Origin: Thermoplasmata archaeon | GTDB lineage: Archaea; Thermoplasmatota; Thermoplasmata; Thermoplasmatales; Thermoplasmataceae | Reading direction: 5' to 3' | Assembly (NCBI GenBank): GCA_021809755.1 | Contig: JAJZJZ010000009.1 | Coordinates: 1-38,730, forward strand | DNA: 38,730 bases | Shown here: positions 1 through 9,089 of the stretch, piece after piece | Numbering within the stretch: position 1 is the stretch's first letter | How the letters are laid out: every line of letters starts with the position of its first letter | The notes under the pieces: model-generated | The model's input: only the letters and a program-made list of their open reading frames with translations | Database searches by the model: none | What the model was told of the DNA's origin: nothing | Translations under genes and position numbers: made by a program

Positions 1-168
1 TGCAACCATTCTAGGATGATTAATAGGTATCCTTGATAATTTCACAATAGCTAAGAAATTTTAACCTATAAGTAATTTGTAAAAAAACTTTTTATTAAAA
101 ATTTCAAGAGATTAATGCTTTCTTGATAGATAGTGTAAACTTTATTTATTTCATAGAGTTAAGAAGCA

Positions 169-948
169 ATGGATCTGATTGATAAGAGGATTTTGTTCAG
201 TCTACTAAAAGATGCACGGACACCTCAAAGACAAATTGCAAATAATATAGGGATTTCGGCTCAGACCCTTAACTATAGGATGGGAAAGATGATTGAAGAA
301 GGGATTATTAAAAATTTCATAGTTATGGAATCACCATATTTAACAGGAAAAGTTGAAGGGTTTGCCGCATTTGTATCAGAGCGGGAATTCAGTGGCATAT
401 CAAGAACCAAAATTAAGTGTCTTGAAAAAATTACGCTTTATGGGTTTGAAGGTAAGAATGAAGCTGATGTAAATATCCAAATATCCAAGGCTGCTGAAGA
501 ACTTGGAAACCCAGTGATGAGATACTTTCCAAAGTTTATTTCCTATAATTCAAATTCAAAGGCAATTGACCGGGAAATTATTGATCAGCTAAGATTGAAT
601 CCCAGGGCAAATCTTTCTGATATTGCCAAGGAAATTAATGCTCCATTAATGAGAGTTAAATGGCGCTACAATATTATGAAGAAAAACAATCTTCTAAATG
701 TTACAATTAAAGTGGACCTTTCAAAGACAGACATCGTTCTTTTTAGCATATTTTCGGGTAATAATGAAAATATAAGAAAAGCACTCATTGAAAGTACTAT
801 ATTCTCTATTACAGACTCTAAATATGGGGTTTTTATATGTTTTTCGGAGAATATGGTTACTGCAAAAGATGTGATAAATAAGGTAAGAACTATGGAAGAA
901 TCCTCAGAGGTTATGGTAATTTACGATTACGATTTTTTTTCCGGATGA
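169..948 (+). CDS. Lrp/AsnC-like regulator with two winged-helix domains
   Basis: Predicted DNA-binding protein of 259 residues. Residues 1-55 form an AsnC-type helix-turn-helix: an LIDKRILFSLLKDAR-like opening, then a recognition segment around GISAQTLNYRMGKM. A second, similar unit starts near residue 133 (DREIIDQLRLNPRANLSDIA), so the chain carries two HTH units instead of one HTH plus a single RAM effector domain. The C-terminal 80 residues (beta-rich, LFSIFSG, VMVIYDYDFF) could be an effector or dimerisation domain. A TATA-like TTTATTTA at 141-148 lies about 25 bases before the ATG, which suggests a leaderless transcript. The 3' end overlaps the convergent exporter gene by 22 bases. Control of that exporter is possible but is inference. 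No ligand can be named. Confidence 0.75.
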   Translation: MDLIDKRILFSLLKDARTPQRQIANNIGISAQTLNYRMGKMIEEGIIKNFIVMESPYLTGKVEGFAAFVSEREFSGISRTKIKCLEKITLYGFEGKNEADVNIQISKAAEELGNPVMRYFPKFISYNSNSKAIDREIIDQLRLNPRANLSDIAKEINAPLMRVKWRYNIMKKNNLLNVTIKVDLSKTDIVLFSIFSGNNENIRKALIESTIFSITDSKYGVFICFSENMVTAKDVINKVRTMEESSEVMVIYDYDFFSG

Positions 949-2381
949 GACACAGTTATGTGAATATCATTACCTGATCTCATGAACGAACAAAAGCCTG
1001 CTACTAGAAGGATAAGTGCAGATGCTACAAAAGCGTACCTTAATCCTCCCAAAAATGAAACATATTGGGAAGAATTCAGAGCTCCATCTCCTAGAAATAT
1101 TTCATAGGACACGTATCTGGGAACAGTTAAGGATGCAACGGAAATTGTAATAACAAAACTAAGTAGAGTACCAATATTCGCAAGGGTTCTCTGCAAACCG
1201 GAAGTAGACCCAAAGGATTTTGTTTGCGCCGCTGCCATTACAGCTTTATTGTTTGAGGGCCAAAACATCGAACCGCCCACCCCTGCTATGAGTGATCCCG
1301 TAATGACCTGATAATATGAGGAATCGCTCTTTAACTGTGCATATATGATCACCGCTATAATCATTAAAAATATTCCCAATGTAGCCATGGTTCTTGAGCC
1401 AAATTTATCAGCTACCTTTCCCATTTTAGGTGAAAGGAAACTTGCAATTACATACCCGGGAACCAAAATAAGGGCAGCATAAAGGGGAGAAAGTCCTCTT
1501 ACGCCCTGTAGATATAATATTAGCAGAAAAACTACAGATAGATATCCGGTTGCCTGTAAGAATGTAGCCATTAGTGATAAACTGAGGTATTTTGATTTAA
1601 ACGCTCCAAGATCAATTATTGGATTTTCACTCTTCGTTTCTATTATAAGAAAAACTATAAATGATGCTAACCCTATGACCATATATGTCAAAACTATGAA
1701 TAGTGCTGCTCCTGATGCCACTTCCACACCTGAATATGACAGAGAGAACAATGATATGGCAAGTGCAACAATTCCGGGAAAATCAAACACGTGCTTTACT
1801 TTCTTTGAATCTTTTATATATTTTATGCTGAAGATAAAAGCTACAAGACCTATGGGGGCATTTATGAGAAAAATGTAGTTCCATGACAAATAGTAAGTAA
1901 TAACTCCACCTAGCACAATTCCTAAAGTTCCTCCAATATTCCAACCAAGTGTGGTATATCCAAAGGCCTTCCCTCTGATCTTCGGACTAAACGTGTCGGC
2001 AACAATAGCTCCTGAGTTTGCCTGCATCATGGCTGCACCAAAAGCCTGAACTCCTCTCATTGAAATGAGGATACTAATATTTGGAGATAAGCCACACACA
2101 ACAGATGCGATTGTAAATAATGCAATCCCTGAAGAAAATATCTTTCCCCTGCCCAGAGAATCGCCAACCGAACCTAACTGAGTTGTAAAAATAGCCACTA
2201 TCATTAAATAAATGAGGATGACCCAAATGGATGAGGAGAAATCTGTAACGAGGGCACCATTGATTTTAGGTAATGCTAGAAGCACTATTGTGGAATCAAC
2301 AGCAGACATCATAGTTCCAATAATCAGAACCATCAATATGATATTCCTGTGTGGCAGTTCAGATTCCTGCATCTTTGGCAT
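927..2381 (-). CDS. MFS multidrug exporter, DHA2 (EmrB/QacA) type
   Basis: Integral membrane protein of 484 residues with about 14 hydrophobic segments, the usual size and topology of the 14-TM drug:H+ antiporter family. The N-terminus has the hallmarks of the family: SAVDSTIVLLALPKI in TM1, and a motif-A-like loop GSVGDSLGRGKIF between TM2 and TM3. The TM5 region reads GWNIGGTLGIVLGGVITYY, like antiporter motif C. It probably exports organic compounds using the proton gradient; the substrate is unknown. The gene starts at ATG 2381, 76 bases downstream of ppdK on the same strand. AT-rich TATA-like elements lie at about 2418-2434. It is convergent with, and overlaps by 22 bases, the tandem-HTH regulator. 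Confidence 0.88.
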   Translation of the reverse strand: MPKMQESELPHRNIILMVLIIGTMMSAVDSTIVLLALPKINGALVTDFSSSIWVILIYLMIVAIFTTQLGSVGDSLGRGKIFSSGIALFTIASVVCGLSPNISILISMRGVQAFGAAMMQANSGAIVADTFSPKIRGKAFGYTTLGWNIGGTLGIVLGGVITYYLSWNYIFLINAPIGLVAFIFSIKYIKDSKKVKHVFDFPGIVALAISLFSLSYSGVEVASGAALFIVLTYMVIGLASFIVFLIIETKSENPIIDLGAFKSKYLSLSLMATFLQATGYLSVVFLLILYLQGVRGLSPLYAALILVPGYVIASFLSPKMGKVADKFGSRTMATLGIFLMIIAVIIYAQLKSDSSYYQVITGSLIAGVGGSMFWPSNNKAVMAAAQTKSFGSTSGLQRTLANIGTLLSFVITISVASLTVPRYVSYEIFLGDGALNSSQYVSFLGGLRYAFVASALILLVAGFCSFMRSGNDIHITVSHPEKKS

Positions 2382-2457
2382 ATTTCAATTTCCTATTTCA
2401 TTTTGATGTCAAATCTACTTAAACAATTTAAAAGAAAAATTTGATTAAATCTTAAAT

Positions 2458-5127
2458 TTATCCAACATCCATTATGGCTGCCCTTGCTGCAGAAAGTCTT
2501 GCTACCGGTATTCTGAAAGGGGAAGCAGAAACATAATCAAGTCCTATTTTATGGCAAAACTCTATAGTTTCCGGATCTCCTCCCTGCTCACCACATATTC
2601 CAATTTCAAGTTTAGGCTGCCCTTTTCTTCCTTTCTCAACAGCCATTTTCATTAACTCCCCCACGCCTTCAAAATCTACAGTTCTGAAAGGATCTCCTGG
2701 GAGAATTTGATTATCGAGATATTTGGACATAAATTTTCCTTCTGCATCATCCCTTGAATATCCAAAGGTCATCTGCGTCAGGTCGTTTGTTCCAAAGGAG
2801 AAGAAATCAGCGAACTTTGAAATCTTGTCTGCCGTGACACACGCTCTCGGTATTTCTATCATTGTTCCAAATTTGTATTTTATCTTTTCATGACCATCGA
2901 TTGATTCAACAACCTTTTCTAATCTCTCTCTAAGAATTTCCAGTTCTCTGCTCTCCCCGACCAGAGGTATCATTATTTCGGGGAATATCTTCTTTCCCTC
3001 ATTTGATACATTGATTGCAGCTTTAATTATTGCGTTAACCTGCATTTCATATATCTCAGGATAGCTTATTCCAAGCCTGCACCCTCTGAAACCAAGCATA
3101 GGATTGAATTCTTCTAGAGATTTAATTACCTGATAAATCTTGTTTTTCTCGCTTAACACTGCAACGGCATCGTCAATTTCCTTTGGATCTCTCATTGAAG
3201 AAAGTTTCATTTTTAATGAAAACACCTCATTCATAATTTCTTCCTTATCTGGAAGGAATTCATGTAGAGGGGGATCCAAAAGTCTTATGATAACTGGATA
3301 CCCCTCCATTGTTTTAAAAAATTCAGTGAAATCTGATATCTGCATTGGAAGTAGTTTTGAGAGATAAAACTGTCGGTCCTCCCTTGTTTTGGACATAATC
3401 ATTGCTCTCATTATCTCTATCCTACCATCACCTAGAAACATCCTTTCGGTTCTTGCAAGCCCTATACCTTCTCCGCCATTATTTCTTGCAAGTCTAGCCT
3501 CCTCTGGAGTATTTGCATTTGCCCTGATACCAAGCTTTCTGAATTCATCTGCCCACTTTAGGAGAAGATCAGTATCGTTTCCTACTGATGGCTTTTCAAG
3601 ATCAGTCACGCCTATAATGAACTCACCATTGGTTCCATCCATGGTTATAATGTCACCCTCTCTTAGTACTATGCCTTGGCACGTAAGGGTTCCATCTCTT
3701 ACATTTACGGTGATACTTTCTGCACCAACCACTGCAGGTTTACCCATTGCCCTTGCTACCACTGCAGCATGAGAAGTCATTCCACCCTTTTGAGTAAGGA
3801 AACCCTCAGAGGCAGACATACCTCTAACATCATCGGCAGTTGTTTCGGGACGAACTAGAACAACCTTCTTTTTTTGCTTGGATAATTCAACTGCTCTGTC
3901 AGATGAAAATACTATTGAGCCAACAGCGGCACCAGGCGATGCAGCCAATCCTGTTCCCAGAACCTTCTCTTTACCAGTTTTCTTGACCTGGTAATGGAAA
4001 AGCGTATCCAAAGTATTAGGCGTTATTCTAAGTAGCGCTTCCCGTTTATCAATTATACCTTCCTTCACGAGATCCGTAGCCACTCTTACTGCACATTTGG
4101 AACTTCTCTTGGCGTTTCTTGTCTGGAGCAGATAAAATTTTCCCTTCTCTATGGTGAATTCAATATCCTGCATATCCTTATAATGGAGCTCTAGTTTTTT
4201 GGCAGAAGATATGAGATCGTTATAAGCTCTGGGCATGAATTTTTCCAAATCTAAAATTTTCTTAGGAGTTCTGATACCAGCAACAACATCTTCTCCCTGT
4301 GCATTTTCTAGGTATTCCCCAAATATACCAGGTTCACCAGTATTTGGATCCCTTGTAAAAGCAACTCCTGTTGCAGAATCTGAACCCATATTTCCAAAGA
4401 CCATGGAAACAATGTTTACTGCAGTACCTAAAGAATTATCAATTGCGTTGATCTCCCGGTATGCTTTGGCTCTTTCGGAATTCCAGGACAAAAACACTGC
4501 CTTTATTGACATGTTAAGTTGTTCTCTTACATCTTCAGGGAATTTTTTATTGTTCTTAACATAAACATCATCGAAATTATCTACTAAAATTTCCATATCT
4601 CTTTCATCAAGCTCAACATCGAACTTTTTTCCCCTCTTTATTTTAAGTGCCTCTATTGCGTCCTCGAATTCTTCATGAGGGATACCCAAAACTACTGTAC
4701 CGAACATCTGCTTAAGTCTTCTGAAAGAATCCAATGCGAATCTGCGGTTTCCAGTCTTAGCGCTTAGACCCTGAATTGTCTCACTGTTCAAGCCTACGTT
4801 GAGAATTGTATCCATCATTCCCGGCATGCTGATTGGTGCTCCTGATCTCACTGATACCAGAAGAGGATTTTTTGAGTCACCAAAAATCTTCCCAGTCTCT
4901 TTCTCCAACCTCTCCAGTGCCTCTTCGTACTGCTTAACCAAACCCTCCGGGAACTTCTGATTTTTCTGGAAGGAGATGCAGGCTTCTGTGGTAATTGTAA
5001 AACCTGGAGGTACCTGAAGTCCAATCTTCCTCATCTCAGCCAAACCTGCACCCTTTCCTCCTAAAAGATTGACCATTTCTTTGCTTCCTTCCGAAAAATC
5101 ATAAACATACTTTTTTTGACCAGTCAC
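2458..5127 (-). CDS. ppdK: pyruvate, phosphate dikinase
   Basis: Interconverts pyruvate + ATP + Pi with phosphoenolpyruvate + AMP + PPi, linking pyruvate to gluconeogenesis or glycolysis in the cytosol. At 889 residues it has the full PPDK length. The order is: N-terminal ATP-grasp (GGKGAGLAEM at 23-32; SVRSGAPISMPGMMDT near 92-107), a central phosphohistidine domain (GGMTSHAAVVARAMGKP, catalytic His453), and a C-terminal PEP/pyruvate barrel (GTNDLTQMTFGYSRDD; GICGEQGG with catalytic Cys845). The long TSHAAVVAR version and the overall layout fit PPDK better than PEP synthase. The start is GTG at 5127. No Shine-Dalgarno is seen, but an AATTTAATTA box lies about 28 bases upstream, so a leaderless GTG start is likely. 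It is divergent from the alpha/beta hydrolase across 142 bases. Confidence 0.97.
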   Translation of the reverse strand: MTGQKKYVYDFSEGSKEMVNLLGGKGAGLAEMRKIGLQVPPGFTITTEACISFQKNQKFPEGLVKQYEEALERLEKETGKIFGDSKNPLLVSVRSGAPISMPGMMDTILNVGLNSETIQGLSAKTGNRRFALDSFRRLKQMFGTVVLGIPHEEFEDAIEALKIKRGKKFDVELDERDMEILVDNFDDVYVKNNKKFPEDVREQLNMSIKAVFLSWNSERAKAYREINAIDNSLGTAVNIVSMVFGNMGSDSATGVAFTRDPNTGEPGIFGEYLENAQGEDVVAGIRTPKKILDLEKFMPRAYNDLISSAKKLELHYKDMQDIEFTIEKGKFYLLQTRNAKRSSKCAVRVATDLVKEGIIDKREALLRITPNTLDTLFHYQVKKTGKEKVLGTGLAASPGAAVGSIVFSSDRAVELSKQKKKVVLVRPETTADDVRGMSASEGFLTQKGGMTSHAAVVARAMGKPAVVGAESITVNVRDGTLTCQGIVLREGDIITMDGTNGEFIIGVTDLEKPSVGNDTDLLLKWADEFRKLGIRANANTPEEARLARNNGGEGIGLARTERMFLGDGRIEIMRAMIMSKTREDRQFYLSKLLPMQISDFTEFFKTMEGYPVIIRLLDPPLHEFLPDKEEIMNEVFSLKMKLSSMRDPKEIDDAVAVLSEKNKIYQVIKSLEEFNPMLGFRGCRLGISYPEIYEMQVNAIIKAAINVSNEGKKIFPEIMIPLVGESRELEILRERLEKVVESIDGHEKIKYKFGTMIEIPRACVTADKISKFADFFSFGTNDLTQMTFGYSRDDAEGKFMSKYLDNQILPGDPFRTVDFEGVGELMKMAVEKGRKGQPKLEIGICGEQGGDPETIEFCHKIGLDYVSASPFRIPVARLSAARAAIMDVG

Positions 5128-5269
5128 ATGAAATTCATAGTGATCAGTAATTAAATTTTTACTATTTCTGCTCTTATACCTGACAACAATAATTTCTTTT
5201 TATTACGAAAAACGTAACATTATCATTTTCAGGCAAACATTTTGATTTATTGTTGCATAAGGCTTTAAT

Positions 5270-5986
5270 ATGAAAAGGGACATAGTTGAAACAAGGCATG
5301 GAGAAATATCATTTTTAGACGGAGATGGAGAAATTCCCGTAATTCTTCTTCACGGATTAGGAGGAATGGGGAACGTCTTTTTTAAGCTTTCAGGGTGCCT
5401 TCCAAAGAAATACAGGCTAATATTTCCTGATCTTCTGGGTCATGGACATACAAGATCGAAATCAGAAAATATTACCGTACAAATGCAAAGAGAATCAATG
5501 GAAGATTTTATTGAAAATCTCAATCTGAAAGAGCCGGTTATAGGGGGACATTCATACGGAGGATGGGTTGCACTGAACTATGCAACCTCTCATGAAGATA
5601 TTTCGGGATTGATATTAATAGGAAGCGCAGGTACCAATCCAACTCTTGCAACAGCAGGTGAATCAGAAATTGAAAAATTTTTGGATCAGGTTTTAGCAGT
5701 CAACAAAAACAATGACAGAGCAACAATGAGAAATATTATAATGAATAATAGCAGAGACGATATGAAAATCGGAAACAATCTCTTAAGGAACATCCAAATT
5801 CCAACACTCATTCTTTGGGGGTCTGATGATCCAAGAATTCCATTGGAATATGGCGTCAAATTATCAAAGGAAATCAAAAATGCCAAAATGCATATTATTG
5901 ATGGCGGGGGGCACAATATTCATTATAGCCACTATGAAGAAGTTTGTACAAGTATAAGTGAGTTCTTGGTTCCTTTATTCTCATAA
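5270..5986 (+). CDS. alpha/beta hydrolase (esterase/lipase-like)
   Basis: Soluble serine hydrolase of 238 residues. It has an oxyanion-hole segment LLHGLGG near 26-32, the nucleophile elbow GHSYGG with Ser95, an acid in WGSDDPRIP (Asp187), and catalytic His215 in GGGHNIHY, so the Ser-Asp-His triad is complete. The short lid region (about 125-165) and overall pattern resemble monoacylglycerol-lipase, C-C hydrolase and carboxylesterase members. The substrate cannot be deduced. The start is ATG 5270 with a TTTGATTTATTG element about 24 bases upstream, consistent with a leaderless message. It is transcribed away from ppdK and is not in an obvious operon. Confidence 0.88.
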   Translation: MKRDIVETRHGEISFLDGDGEIPVILLHGLGGMGNVFFKLSGCLPKKYRLIFPDLLGHGHTRSKSENITVQMQRESMEDFIENLNLKEPVIGGHSYGGWVALNYATSHEDISGLILIGSAGTNPTLATAGESEIEKFLDQVLAVNKNNDRATMRNIIMNNSRDDMKIGNNLLRNIQIPTLILWGSDDPRIPLEYGVKLSKEIKNAKMHIIDGGGHNIHYSHYEEVCTSISEFLVPLFS

Positions 5987-6092
5987 CAATTTTCTTTATG
6001 GACTCACATTTATTCTAAATTCATATTCAGGAACTTGAAAAGGCCACGATATCAATTTGAGAAATGAAAAATTGATTTTCCACTTTAATATC

Positions 6093-6860
6093 TTACTTTT
6101 TTATAAATAAATCATAAGAACCCGGGTCCTCTTCTAACCTCTTTTTTCTCATTTCCCGGACTTGTTCCCAGTCAAATTCCACAATTAGGTTTGAGGATTG
6201 GGTTGCAGTAGTTGTGCTGAGCTTTGCTCCAAACTTATATGGAAATGGAAAGGAAGCAATTGATTCCCCCATGAATACTTCCGAGGAGGAATTCACAGAT
6301 ATAATTCCAATTCTGTTCTCCAAAGACCTTGCTTTAACATATAGATGCCACATATCATGAAAATTTTCAACAATGAGTGCTGGATTTATTATTAGGTCAC
6401 ATCCTTTATGAGCCAATATTCTTGAGTAGTAAGGAAAGTCGATATCATAACATATTGCTATTCCTATCTTTATCTCATTAAACTGGAAGACATTTATCTG
6501 TTTCCCACCAGTAACTCTCGACCTTTCATTGAGGAACGGTGAGATTTTCTCCTGCCATCCCATGATTTTTCCGTCAAGAATGAATGGAGAACGGTTTGTG
6601 ATTTTATTCTCACTTTCAACGAGGAATGATCCTGGAACGATGCATAATTTATTGTCTTTGGATATCTGTAGCAATCTTTCTATAATTAAGGAAAATTTTT
6701 CGTTTTCATTAGTTATGGTATTAGAAATCCAGCGTTCTGGAAATACTACAACCTTATTTTCTAGTTTCACAACCTTCTGCAAGGCATCCTCAAGAAGATT
6801 TAAGGCATCATCAATCTGCACAACGGGTAGCTGTATTCCTATTATTGAAATGTCCTTCAT
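6093..6860 (-). CDS. nitrilase-superfamily carbon-nitrogen hydrolase
   Basis: Predicted amidase of 255 residues. The three catalytic residues of the family are visible: Glu42 in VVFPERW, Lys105 in WQEKISPF, and Cys137 in GIAICYDIDFP. The length is typical of stand-alone omega-amidase-like branches. It could hydrolyse a small amide; the natural substrate is not apparent. The ATG lies only 2 bases after the coaBC stop, and a GGGG run about 10 bases upstream can act as a ribosome-binding site, so it is probably the last gene of a thioesterase-coaBC-amidase operon. This links it by context to coenzyme A metabolism (pantetheine or a related amide is a natural but untested idea). A vanin-type pantetheinase would be expected to be longer. 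Confidence 0.87.
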   Translation of the reverse strand: MKDISIIGIQLPVVQIDDALNLLEDALQKVVKLENKVVVFPERWISNTITNENEKFSLIIERLLQISKDNKLCIVPGSFLVESENKITNRSPFILDGKIMGWQEKISPFLNERSRVTGGKQINVFQFNEIKIGIAICYDIDFPYYSRILAHKGCDLIINPALIVENFHDMWHLYVKARSLENRIGIISVNSSSEVFMGESIASFPFPYKFGAKLSTTTATQSSNLIVEFDWEQVREMRKKRLEEDPGSYDLFIKK

Positions 6861-6862
6861 CG

Positions 6863-8032
6863 TTAAATTTCCCCTTGAAGCATATTAATCAATCTTTGAG
6901 CCATGGAACTTTTTGTCATTAACTCTTCCTTCTCTTCCCTTCCTCTTATAAGAAATTTATATTTTCCAGATTCAGATCCAATGATATTATCTTCAATGTA
7001 GTTAACCACCATGATTTCGTTCTTTTCTGCTGTTATATCTTTACCTCTATGGGTGAGCTTGAAACTGATAATTGGAATCTTGAATTGCTCCTTTATGATG
7101 TCTTTTAATTTTTTTGAAGGTTTCAGAACAAGGGAAAGATTCTTAGAACTGTCAATCTTTTCCTTTGATGCTTCGAATTCATAGTCCGACAACGCAGCTG
7201 AAACGATCACGCAGTCGTAGTGACTGTTTTTTAACTCGTCCATAGCTATGGAATAAAAATCTTTGTTAAGATAACAGGCCTTTAAAGTTACGTACGCAGG
7301 AAAAACCTCTGAGGCGTTTCCTATGAGAGTTATTTTGTTGAAACCCGATCTATATGCCCATCTGGAAAGCCAAATACCTGTAGTTCCAGAACTTCTATTC
7401 GTAATAGACCTCACTGGATCTATGGGTAATTCACTTCTCCCGCTTATGATTAAAATATTTTTTCCATTATTTTTCGTTCCTGATCTTATAATAGCATCTA
7501 TTATCTCCTCAGAATCCTGTATCTTTGCCTTTTCGTCTGCAATGATTGGTTCAAGTATCGTAACTCCTGCTTTTCTGAGCTTTTCTATGTTTTGGGTTAT
7601 GATGGTATTTCCATACATATCAAGATGCATTGCAGGCACGATAATTATTCTAATACCATGGCCAAGAGCATATGCAAACATTGTATCAATTATTCCATCC
7701 GCAATGCCAGAGGCAAATTTTCCTATCTGGTCATAAGTTGCAGGACATACAAGGAATACCTTTTTTTCCGGTTCATTCTCAAAAATATTGATATGTTCCA
7801 TCTTTCCAGACAAATTATCCAGAACATCAGCTTCTGCTGCCCATTGAATTGTCGTTTTGGTGATGAGTGTTAGTGAGGTCTGGCTCATAACAGGCAAAAC
7901 AGAAGCACCTGCTTCCCTGAGATCTCTAATAATATCTGGAACTCTGTATATTGAAATACTGGCTCCCATTGCGAATATAATAGTTTCCCCAACCAATGAC
8001 TTATCTTCCTTGAAAATTCCCATTCGGCTCAT
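6863..8032 (-). CDS. coaBC: phosphopantothenoylcysteine decarboxylase / phosphopantothenate-cysteine ligase
   Basis: Bifunctional coenzyme A biosynthesis flavoprotein (389 residues from the chosen start). The N-terminal CoaC half shows an FMN-binding flavoprotein fold: FAMGASISIYR near the start, a PASANT-like CPATYDQIGK, GIADGIIDTMFAYAL, and PAMHLDMY. The C-terminal CoaB half has the ISGRSELPIDPVRSITNRSSG segment and a SAALSDY motif. An in-frame extension to 8143 exists but would overlap the thioesterase gene by more than 100 bases. The ATG at 8032 is preferred because it sits 4 bases after that gene's stop, with a GGTGAT Shine-Dalgarno directly before it that also contains the stop. Translation is therefore probably coupled to the upstream gene. 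Confidence 0.92.
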   Translation of the reverse strand: MSRMGIFKEDKSLVGETIIFAMGASISIYRVPDIIRDLREAGASVLPVMSQTSLTLITKTTIQWAAEADVLDNLSGKMEHINIFENEPEKKVFLVCPATYDQIGKFASGIADGIIDTMFAYALGHGIRIIIVPAMHLDMYGNTIITQNIEKLRKAGVTILEPIIADEKAKIQDSEEIIDAIIRSGTKNNGKNILIISGRSELPIDPVRSITNRSSGTTGIWLSRWAYRSGFNKITLIGNASEVFPAYVTLKACYLNKDFYSIAMDELKNSHYDCVIVSAALSDYEFEASKEKIDSSKNLSLVLKPSKKLKDIIKEQFKIPIISFKLTHRGKDITAEKNEIMVVNYIEDNIIGSESGKYKFLIRGREEKEELMTKSSMAQRLINMLQGEI

Positions 8033-8036
8033 ACAA

Positions 8037-8435
8037 TCACCTGAACACAGACCATATTCCGCTTCCCTTGGAACACAATTCTCCCTTTCCATCAAAGAGT
8101 TCCATTGTGGCAAACGCAGTTCTTGTTCCCATTCTTTCAACATTTGCTCTTATCTCAATGGGTCCATTATTGACCTGTCTCATAAAGAGGATATTTAATT
8201 CTATAGTCACACTGTTAATAATATCGGCCGCAGTAAAAATTGCAATACCTCCGCAAAGATCGAAAAGACTGGAAATAGCCCCGCCATGCATTATTCCGCC
8301 CGGTCTCATGATCTTCTCATTGAATTCAACAATAATAGATGCCTTTCCTGATTCGGCGGATTTCAGAGAAAGATCCAGATGAGCAAGGAAACCATCAAGT
8401 TGAAGGATCCTCTGAAAAAATTCTTCATTATCCAT
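8037..8435 (-). CDS. PaaI-like hotdog-fold thioesterase
   Basis: Small acyl-CoA thioesterase-like protein (132 residues). The hotdog signature is clear: RPGGIMHGGAISSLFDLCGGIA (given here only as key residues, HGG at about 52-54, with the following Asp on the central helix), then strands ITVELNILFMRQV-like and GTRTAFATMELFDGKGELCSKGSG. The first in-frame codon at 8450 is TTG. The ATG at 8435 is favoured because a TATA-like TATAAAAGG (about 8466-8474, reverse strand) lies some 35 bases upstream, allowing a very short leader. It is the first gene of the operon with coaBC and the amidase, so a role in hydrolysing or proofreading CoA thioesters fits the neighbourhood. The acyl substrate is unknown. 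Confidence 0.85.
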   Translation of the reverse strand: MDNEEFFQRILQLDGFLAHLDLSLKSAESGKASIIVEFNEKIMRPGGIMHGGAISSLFDLCGGIAIFTAADIINSVTIELNILFMRQVNNGPIEIRANVERMGTRTAFATMELFDGKGELCSKGSGIWSVFR

Positions 8436-8546
8436 GAAGTGAGAATTCAAACTGAATAAAATACCTTTTATATGAAATAGTAAGTACTCAAATTATTTGA
8501 CCACAAAAAAACTATGAATATTTTATCTGAATGTCGATTAGGTTAC

Positions 8547-9071
8547 ATGATTAGAATAGGAAGTAATGTATTTTTAGCTCCAACAGCGGTTTTGATTGGA
8601 AATGTGGAGCTTGATGATGGTGTTTCGATTTTTGACAATGCAGTACTAAGAGGAGATTTGAATAGCATTAGAATTGGAAAGAATACCAATGTTCAGGACA
8701 ATGTCACTATTCATACTGAAAGGGAAAATGCAGTATTAGTAGGAAACAATGTTTCCATTGGGCACAATGCCGTTGTTCATGGGGCAAAAGTAGATGATAA
8801 CGTGATTATTGGAATGGGGTCCGTTATTCTTAACGGATCACACATTGCCTCGGGATGTATAGTTGGAGCAGGTGCTGTGGTAAAAGAGAATTTTACCTGT
8901 CCCCCGAATTCTATCATTGCAGGTATTCCTGCAACTGTGAAGAGAACCGGTGATGATATTGCAATTATGGCACAAAGCAACGGGAAAGGGTATCAGGTAT
9001 TAAGGGATCGATATCTTAGGAGTGAATATGAAAGAAAAACTGGTAAAGATTTAGTGAATGTTCAAAAATAA
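8547..9071 (+). CDS. gamma-carbonic-anhydrase-like hexapeptide-repeat protein
   Basis: Left-handed beta-helix protein of the gamma-CA/YrdA/PaaY group (174 residues from the chosen start). The pattern of repeating hydrophobic-x-G-x-N hexads runs through most of the chain. The three metal-ligand histidines of the family are present (VTIHTERE, SIGHNAVVHG). It ends in the family's typical IPATVKR region followed by an alpha-helix. It may bind zinc or iron and hydrate CO2, though many relatives lack measurable activity. An upstream in-frame ATG at 8514 adds 11 residues. ATG 8547 is preferred because the family usually begins here (MIRIGSNVFLAPTA), an AGGT lies close upstream, and a TATTTTATC box is about 24 bases away. 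Confidence 0.87.
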   Translation: MIRIGSNVFLAPTAVLIGNVELDDGVSIFDNAVLRGDLNSIRIGKNTNVQDNVTIHTERENAVLVGNNVSIGHNAVVHGAKVDDNVIIGMGSVILNGSHIASGCIVGAGAVVKENFTCPPNSIIAGIPATVKRTGDDIAIMAQSNGKGYQVLRDRYLRSEYERKTGKDLVNVQK

Positions 9072-9089
9072 AACATCGATTAAATTTTA

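Noticed and set aside
3389-3772. Long antisense frames inside ppdK
   Set aside because: Shadow of the strongly conserved PPDK reading frame.
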